A stretch of 11,574 nt of DNA from the NCBI GenBank assembly GCA_965530995.1, contig CBESOB010000083.1, positions 1 through 11,574 on the forward strand. The letters are read 5' to 3'. Positions 7,107-11,574 of this stretch are shown here, in pieces. Positions within the stretch are counted from its first letter, which is position 1. Each line of letters starts with the position of its first letter. The notes under the pieces are model-generated. The model was not told the origin of the DNA, searched no databases, and saw only the letters and a list, made by a program, of their open reading frames with translations. The position numbers and the translations under genes were made by a program. The stretch is from JABABD01 sp965530995 (GTDB lineage Bacteria > Bacteroidota > Bacteroidia > Flavobacteriales > Flavobacteriaceae).

Positions 7107-8512
7107 AAACCGAATTTGGCATCATAGGATTAGGCGTGATGGGGAAAAGTCTCGCACGAAATTTTGCTAAAAATGACTATAGATTATCACTTTTCAATCG
7201 CCATGTAAAAGGCATAGAAGAAAATATTGCCATTGACCTCATACAAGAATTTCCTGAATTAAAAGAATGCCATGGATTCGATGACTTGGAGTCATTTGTT
7301 AACTCATTAGAAGTCCCCAGAAAAATCTTGATCATGGTCAATGCTGGAAAAGCTGTCGACTCGGTAATTGAACAACTTTTGATTCATTTACAGCCTGAAG
7401 ATATCCTTATTGATGGTGGCAATTCGCACTATAAGAATACTGATGTTCGAAATAAACTACTTTCAAGTCGAGACATCCATTATTTTGGCATGGGTATTTC
7501 TGGAGGTGAAGAAGGTGCGCTAAATGGCCCATCACTTATGCCCGGAGGAGACTTAAAGGCATATTCGCAAATAGAACATTACCTAAATAAGATTGCAGCG
7601 AAAGACCTAAATGGAGCTCCTTGTTGTCAATTCATTGGGAAAGAAGGTTCAGGGCATTTCGTTAAAATGGTACATAACGGTATCGAATATGGAGAAATGC
7701 AATTGATAGCGGAAATTTATTCAATACTTCGATATAATAATGATCTTGATCCTTATGAGATATCAGCAATATTCATGGAGTGGAATGAGGCATCTCTTGA
7801 CAGTTATTTATTGGAAAGCACCGCGGAAATCCTAAAAAAGAAAGAAGGAGGCAACTTCTTAATTGACCTCATCCTCGATAAAGCCTCACACAAAGGAACA
7901 GGGTCTTGGACAACAATCGCTGCTGCAGAATTAGGGATTCCGTTTACCATAGCTTCATCTGCATTGAATGCTAGATACATATCAGCATTTAAGAAAATGA
8001 GATCAGATCTATCAACTGTTTATAATTTGAAACAAAAGAGTTTTCATAACATCGAGATCGAACAACTCAAGAATGCATATCAATTGGCAAGAATTGTGAA
8101 TCATCATCAAGGGTTTCAATTAATAGACCAAGCGTCAATTGCTTATAATTGGAATATTGATCTAAAGAAAGTTGCCATGGTCTGGACGAATGGCTGTATT
8201 CTCGCATCACAATTAATGGAAGTACTAGTTAAAGTTCTTGGCCTTAATAAAACCATCCTAGAGAATAACAAGATCTCTGATCAAATCAATTCACAGCATG
8301 ATTATCTTAAATCTGTTATAGTTCAAGCATTAGAAAATAATTTACCTATTCCTTGTCTCACAGAAAGCTTGAATTATCTGAATTCCATTACCCTAGCTAA
8401 GGGCACTGGAAACATAATTCAAGGGCAACGAGATTTTTTTGGATCTCACACATATAAACGTATAGATGACCCCGAAGGCCCTTCTCATCACACTAATTGG
8501 AAAAACAACTAA
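7103..8512 (+). CDS. gnd: 6-phosphogluconate dehydrogenase, decarboxylating
   Basis: Oxidises 6-phosphogluconate to ribulose-5-phosphate and CO2, reducing NADP+; oxidative pentose phosphate pathway, cytoplasmic, normally a homodimer. Full length at 469 aa. The dinucleotide fold begins GIIGLGVMGKSLARN, and N32-R33 (LFNRH) suits recognition of the NADP 2'-phosphate. The substrate and catalytic segments are GGNSHY (106-110), GISGGEEGALNGPSLMPGG (131-149), K188 with H191-N192 (VKMVHNGIEYG) and E195, KGTGSWTTIAA (about 264) and the C-terminal tail QRDFFGSHTYKRID (442-455), which completes the partner's active site. One small oddity is MVNAG at 79-82 where the family usually has MVKAG. It overlaps gntK by 4 nt and ends 4 nt before the permease gene. 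No zwf or 6-phosphogluconolactonase gene lies beside it, so in this operon it appears fed by gluconate. Confidence 0.97.
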   Translation: MKTEFGIIGLGVMGKSLARNFAKNDYRLSLFNRHVKGIEENIAIDLIQEFPELKECHGFDDLESFVNSLEVPRKILIMVNAGKAVDSVIEQLLIHLQPEDILIDGGNSHYKNTDVRNKLLSSRDIHYFGMGISGGEEGALNGPSLMPGGDLKAYSQIEHYLNKIAAKDLNGAPCCQFIGKEGSGHFVKMVHNGIEYGEMQLIAEIYSILRYNNDLDPYEISAIFMEWNEASLDSYLLESTAEILKKKEGGNFLIDLILDKASHKGTGSWTTIAAAELGIPFTIASSALNARYISAFKKMRSDLSTVYNLKQKSFHNIEIEQLKNAYQLARIVNHHQGFQLIDQASIAYNWNIDLKKVAMVWTNGCILASQLMEVLVKVLGLNKTILENNKISDQINSQHDYLKSVIVQALENNLPIPCLTESLNYLNSITLAKGTGNIIQGQRDFFGSHTYKRIDDPEGPSHHTNWKNN

Positions 8513-8516
8513 TTAA

Positions 8517-9857
8517 ATGACTACGACACTTCTACTTTCGGTATTAGCTGGTATTACCGTTTTACTTATACTAGTCTTGTACTTTAGGATGCAAGCTTTC
8601 ATCTCATTGCTGATCGCTAGTATTATTGTTGGTTTATTAGCAGGTTTAAGTGGAGAAGAAGTCATTCAGACCATACAAAAAGGAATGGCGGGAACTTTAG
8701 GTTTTGTCGCTACGGTGGTTGGCCTCGGGGCGATTTTAGGAGCGATTTTAGAGCATTCTGGAGGCACCAAAGCCATCGTCAATTTCATGATCAAGAAATT
8801 TGGCATTGATCGAGCGCCATCTGCCTTGGCAATTTCTGGTTTTATCATTGCTATTCCCGTTTTCTTCGATGTGGCATTTATCATACTCGTTCCGGTGATC
8901 TATGCTTTACAGCGTAAGACCAAAAAATCATTATTACTATATGCCATTCCTCTTTTAGCAGGATTAGCTACCACGCATGCATTCATACCTCCTACTCCAG
9001 GACCAGTGGCAGTAGCTGATATTATTGGCGCCCAGTTAGGGTGGGTTATTTTAGTTGGTCTCATCGCAGGTCTTCCAACAGTTATTATTAGTGGATTGCT
9101 ATTTGGCAAATACATATCCAAAAAAATTCATATTGAAGCGCCAAAACTGCTGGATGAAGGAGAAGAAGAATTAAAATTACCACATGTAGGTATGGTCATT
9201 TCCATTATAACCATTCCAATTGTCATGATTTTGATCAATACGACTTTCAAAGCCAATACATATCTTTCAGATAATTATGAAAGTCTAGCAGCTTTCTTTG
9301 ATTTCTTAGGACATCCTTTTGCAGCATTGATAATCGCTAATCTTCTTGCTTGGTATTTTTTGGGTATACGTAAAGGTTATACTAAAAAAGAACTACTTGA
9401 TATTTCATCAAAGTCATTGGCACCAGCTGGAGTCATCATACTTTTAACAGGTGCAGGAGGTGTTTTTAAACAAGTGCTGGTTGATACAGGCGCCGGTGAA
9501 GTAATCGCAGAATTGATGTCTGATCTAGGTTTGCCAATAATTGTATTCTCATTCATCGCAGCTGCTGTTATTCGAATCATTCAGGGTTCCGCCACTGTTG
9601 CCATGATTACTGCGGCAGGATTGGTATCACCTCTTTTGGTCACCAGTTCATTTAGTGGTCCGGAGTTAGCATGTATTGTTATTGCTATTGCGTCAGGAGC
9701 CTCCATTCTATCTCATGTAAACGATAGTGGCTTTTGGTTGGTAAGTCAATATCTAGGACTCTCCGAAAAGCAAACGTTCAGGTCATGGAGTGTCATGACA
9801 ACTATATTAGCCTTGACGGGATTTACCATGGCGTTGATCATTCATTTATTCGTTTGA
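8517..9857 (+). CDS. gntP: GntP-family gluconate:H+ symporter
   Basis: Inner-membrane permease that imports gluconate or a related sugar acid with protons. It has 446 aa, the family's usual length, and is hydrophobic throughout with about 12 predicted membrane segments. Signature parts are VGLGAILGAILEHSGG (68-83), AIPVFFDVAFIILVPV (112-127), THAFIPPTPGPVAVADIIGA (153-172), QGSATVAMITAAGL (356-369) and SILSHVNDSGFWLVSQYLGL (396-415). It is the last gene of the operon, 4 nt after the dehydrogenase stop. Kinase and dehydrogenase upstream make gluconate the most likely substrate. Other GntP members carry fructuronate, idonate or glycerate, so specificity rests on context. Its last 12 bp overlap the convergent cyclase gene. 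Confidence 0.95.
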   Translation: MTTTLLLSVLAGITVLLILVLYFRMQAFISLLIASIIVGLLAGLSGEEVIQTIQKGMAGTLGFVATVVGLGAILGAILEHSGGTKAIVNFMIKKFGIDRAPSALAISGFIIAIPVFFDVAFIILVPVIYALQRKTKKSLLLYAIPLLAGLATTHAFIPPTPGPVAVADIIGAQLGWVILVGLIAGLPTVIISGLLFGKYISKKIHIEAPKLLDEGEEELKLPHVGMVISIITIPIVMILINTTFKANTYLSDNYESLAAFFDFLGHPFAALIIANLLAWYFLGIRKGYTKKELLDISSKSLAPAGVIILLTGAGGVFKQVLVDTGAGEVIAELMSDLGLPIIVFSFIAAAVIRIIQGSATVAMITAAGLVSPLLVTSSFSGPELACIVIAIASGASILSHVNDSGFWLVSQYLGLSEKQTFRSWSVMTTILALTGFTMALIIHLFV

Positions 9858-9883
9858 CCTAATAGCTTGAATGATCAGTTTTT
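9835..9883 (+). terminator. Terminator hairpin across the gntP/cyclase overlap
   Basis: A perfect 10-bp inverted repeat, TGATCATTCA (9835-9844) and TGAATGATCA (9868-9877), encloses a further 5-bp stem (TTATT/AATAG, 9846-9850 with 9861-9865). It is followed by G and five T residues (9879-9883). The left arm lies inside the end of gntP and the right arm inside the end of the cyclase gene. The T tract suits termination of + strand transcripts; on the - strand no T run follows, so it is probably one-directional. Confidence 0.6.
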
Positions 9884-10925
9884 CATTTTTACCCTTTAAA
9901 TCAATTTCACCAATTAAACTAAAGGTGTAATTATGTGAACCTTCTATATCTGACAGAAGATCATCCGAGATCAACAAACTCTCACCAAGTCTGTTACATT
10001 CACTTTGAATACGGGACGTTGTGTTAATTACATCTCCATGAAATGCCAACTCTTTCTTGATCGTTCCAACTTCTGCAATCGTTAACATGCCTCCATGAAG
10101 TCCCGCCTTGAATTCAGCTGGCCAATTATACTTATCTGAATAATACTGTTTTCTTTCTTCAAGTCTCTTTTGAAAGGCGAAAAACAAATCTATGCATCGG
10201 GCATCTGACGTACCTTTTTTATAAGGCCAATATAATACAGCTTCATCACCAACATATTGATAAACTTGGGCTGAGTATTTATCAATTAACATGTTCAGGT
10301 CATAAAAGCAGTCTTGAATGAACTCGCTATACTTAATATGTCCTAAATTTTCTGCAATTGTAGTGGATGACTTTAAATCCAAGAACATGAAAATGTGTTT
10401 TTCTTCCTTTGGTTTTCTGTACTTCCCTAACAACATTTTCAAAAAGACACCTCTTCCGAATTTTTCATTAGAAATTTTTATGAAAGAGAACACCAGAGAG
10501 GCTAATAAAAAAAACAGAACCACCATCCAAAAGGTTTTATCCGTCCTCCACCAGCCTAGATCGTTATTTAAATCAATATCCATTCTGTCTTCCGCCAAAA
10601 TGGAAATAAAAGTAATCGAGATAATTAATGTTGTTAAATAAATGATAGTTTTAAGCACTAACCCTAATCCTAAGGATACTTTTTTAGAAATGTATTTTTC
10701 AAAAAGTGTTTCAATTATTGCATAAATAACACCTATAACCAAACCTAATAGAACCCCTAGATCAAACCATTGACTTATAGGAACTCTTAAGTCGGAAGTC
10801 ATGGAAATACCTTGTTCTTCCCCAACGCCGTAATATCGAAAAAATAAAAAAACAATGAATGCAGTAATCCAAAAAATAACAGACTGCATTAACAAAATTA
10901 AGAACTGCTTTAAGCTTCTATTCAT
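9846..10925 (-). CDS. Membrane-anchored class III adenylate/guanylate cyclase
   Basis: Predicted membrane enzyme that makes a cyclic nucleotide from a nucleoside triphosphate. In its 359 aa, four hydrophobic helices (about 8-30, 54-75, 87-110 and 131-150) form an N-terminal anchor or sensor. A cytoplasmic class III catalytic domain follows (about 175-355). The metal-binding aspartates are D183 (FLDLKSST) and D227 (YVGDEAVLYW), and the transition-state pair N301 and R305 lies in HGDVINTTSRIQ. The residues that usually select the base differ: Q223 (QYVGD) stands where adenylate cyclases have Lys, and A294 (LAFHGD) where they have Asp or Thr. ATP versus GTP preference therefore cannot be read from sequence. 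A catalytic dimer is expected. The start ATG is 13 nt downstream of the EF-hand pseudogene's stop on the same strand, suggesting a former shared transcript. It converges on gntP with a 12-bp overlap. Confidence 0.9.
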   Translation of the reverse strand: MNRSLKQFLILLMQSVIFWITAFIVFLFFRYYGVGEEQGISMTSDLRVPISQWFDLGVLLGLVIGVIYAIIETLFEKYISKKVSLGLGLVLKTIIYLTTLIISITFISILAEDRMDIDLNNDLGWWRTDKTFWMVVLFFLLASLVFSFIKISNEKFGRGVFLKMLLGKYRKPKEEKHIFMFLDLKSSTTIAENLGHIKYSEFIQDCFYDLNMLIDKYSAQVYQYVGDEAVLYWPYKKGTSDARCIDLFFAFQKRLEERKQYYSDKYNWPAEFKAGLHGGMLTIAEVGTIKKELAFHGDVINTTSRIQSECNRLGESLLISDDLLSDIEGSHNYTFSLIGEIDLKGKNEKLIIQAIRSNE

Positions 10926-10938
10926 TTTTTTTAGCTGA

Positions 10939-11203
10939 CTAATTTATTTCGTCAATGGCTGATTTGAATTCTTCCCAATCAAAATAACTATCACTATCCT
11001 TATCTTAGCCCTCTATTAGTTTTGAGGACACAATTCCCATCAAAAAATCACTAATTTCTACTTCTTTTAGCAGCTTACGATTTCTTTTTTATTCAGTTTT
11101 CCATTCCCCCTTTTATCAAAGTTATTAAATGCATCTTCCGGAGCATCAAAATGATTGGTTACAAGAACTTGAACTTTTTTAAGATGTTTTTCTTAGAAGC
11201 CAT
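10939..11203 (-). pseudogene. Decayed two-EF-hand calcium-binding protein gene
   Basis: Read on the - strand in three successive frames, the segment gives one coherent small EF-hand protein of about 87 residues. It runs MASKKNILKKFK (from the ATG at 11203), then VLVTNHFDAPEDAFNNFDK... after a frameshift near 11168. A second frameshift near 11073 leads into LLKEVEISDFLMGIVSSKLIEG, then an in-frame TAA at 11007-11005, then the last stretch ending FKSAIDEIN at the stop 10941-10939. Two 12-residue calcium loops survive: DKRGNGKLNKKE (11117-11082) and DKDSDSYFDWEE (11004-10969). Both keep the acidic first and last residues, but loop 1 has Arg at position 3 and loop 2 has Ser instead of Gly at position 6. 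Three lesions in 265 bp, beside about 10.9 kb of intact genes, indicate decay rather than sequencing error. It lies just upstream of the cyclase on the same strand. Confidence 0.82.
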
Positions 11204-11377
11204 GCATTCTGTTTATTTCATTGAATGCAATTTAGTAAAATAATTAATCTTCATTTTTTCGCATATCAATTCGAGCATACTTCAAAAATTGAAAATGCAA
11301 TATTATACAATTAATAAACAATTGAAATAAGAAACAAACTGCGCCGAGCCAATAGCGGTTTATTTCATGTATCTAAT
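11204..11377. other. AT-rich intergenic region
   Basis: 174 bp between the repeat-protein gene and the EF-hand pseudogene. No ORF of note is present. On the - strand an imperfect hairpin (AAACCGC/GCAGTTT, 11358-11333, one mismatch) followed by T-rich sequence could end the repeat gene's transcript, but it is weak. No convincing TTTG ... TAnnTTTG promoter for the EF-hand/cyclase pair was found by eye. The density of A+T is higher than in the neighbouring genes. Confidence 0.4.
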
Positions 11378-11574
11378 TTATTTACCTGTTGGCTTGATAC
11401 TTGCCCCTGGCTTACCTGTTGGTTTAATACTCGCTCCCGGCTTTCCAGTTGGTTTGATGCTCGCTCCCGGCTTTCCAGTTGGTTTGATACTTGCTCCCGG
11501 CTTTCCAGTTGGTTTGATGCTCGCTCCCGGCTTTCCAGTTGGTTTGATGCTCGCTCCCGGCTTTCCAGTTGGTT
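11378..11574 (-). CDS. C-terminal part of a PTGKPGASIK decapeptide-repeat protein (partial)
   Basis: This open - strand frame enters at the window edge and stops with TAA at 11380-11378, giving 64 codons plus two bases. It encodes six identical tandem copies of PTGKPGASIK and a final PTGK before the stop. Eight of the ten codons vary between copies, always at the third base and always synonymously, so the frame is real and the peptide appears to be under selection. The repeat is rich in Gly, Pro and Lys, has no acidic residue, and is likely unstructured and basic. It is not the collagen Gly-X-Y pattern. I do not recognise the family. The N-terminus, which would show a signal peptide or a folded domain, is outside the window. 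It is co-directional with the EF-hand pseudogene and cyclase, 174 bp upstream of them. Confidence 0.8.
   Translation of the reverse strand, partial: PTGKPGASIKPTGKPGASIKPTGKPGASIKPTGKPGASIKPTGKPGASIKPTGKPGASIKPTGK
11393..11572 (-). repeat. Six tandem 30-bp repeats
   Basis: The six copies are at 11543-11572, 11513-11542, 11483-11512, 11453-11482, 11423-11452 and 11393-11422. The first, second and fourth from the window edge are identical. The third differs at two positions, the fifth at two, and the last (closest to the stop) at about seven. The gradient suggests recent amplification on the upstream side and older copies at the 3' end. The array continues past the window edge. Confidence 0.97.

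Noticed and set aside
10318..10641. + strand ORF of 107 aa opposite the cyclase
   Set aside because: It lies fully inside the well-supported cyclase gene on the other strand, with no recognisable domain or promoter.
10939..11203. Functional EF-hand gene rescued by programmed frameshifting
   Set aside because: Two frameshifts plus an in-frame TAA would all need recoding, and no slippery site or structure explains this.
11378..11574. CRISPR array
   Set aside because: The 30-bp units are directly adjacent without spacers and encode an uninterrupted peptide.
11378..11574. Collagen-like protein
   Set aside because: Glycine occurs at positions 3 and 6 of a ten-residue unit; there is no continuous Gly-X-Y register.

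Overview
The window looks like a chromosomal segment of a member of the Bacteroidota, most likely a marine-type Flavobacteriia. The evidence is AT-rich DNA, genes without clear Shine-Dalgarno sequences, a promoter candidate of the Bacteroidota type (TTTG ... TAnnTTTG-like), a signal peptide ending in the flavobacterial pattern NA|Q, and family-typical N-termini of IF-3, bL35 and bL20. The assignment comes from recognising sequence style and families; no search was run.

Region 1 (1-3256, + strand) is the conserved translation operon thrS-infC-rpmI-rplT: threonyl-tRNA synthetase, initiation factor IF-3, and ribosomal proteins bL35 and bL20. It is closed by a strong rho-independent terminator. 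infC has no ATG/GTG/TTG start at its true N-terminus. It almost certainly begins at an ATA codon 18 nt after the thrS stop, and the usual in-frame ATG would remove 48 residues. A 92-nt gap with a hairpin and a 7-codon mini-ORF separates rpmI from rplT.

Region 2 (3257-9883, + strand) is a tightly packed four-gene unit with gaps of 1, -4 and 4 nt. It holds an exported TolB-type beta-propeller/amidohydrolase of 1093 aa, gluconokinase, 6-phosphogluconate dehydrogenase and a GntP-family gluconate/H+ symporter. The last three form a complete gluconate route: uptake, phosphorylation to 6-phosphogluconate, then oxidative decarboxylation to ribulose-5-phosphate with NADPH. The large exported hydrolase leading this operon is unexplained and could supply the transported acid. 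A 16-bp perfect palindrome sits inside the promoter candidate ahead of the unit.

Region 3 (9846-10925, - strand) is a four-helix membrane class III nucleotidyl cyclase, convergent with gntP and overlapping it by 12 bp. A hairpin with a T tract spans the overlap. The catalytic metal Asp, Asn and Arg are present, but the usual base-selecting positions are Gln and Ala.

Region 4 (10926-11574, - strand) is accessory in character. Directly upstream of the cyclase lies a decayed two-EF-hand calcium-binding protein gene with two frameshifts and one in-frame stop. Beyond it is the 3' end of a gene encoding perfect decapeptide repeats (PTGKPGASIK). The repeat copies differ only at synonymous third codon positions, which supports selection on the peptide. 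That gene runs off the window edge. No tRNA, rRNA, CRISPR array, insertion sequence or phage gene was seen.
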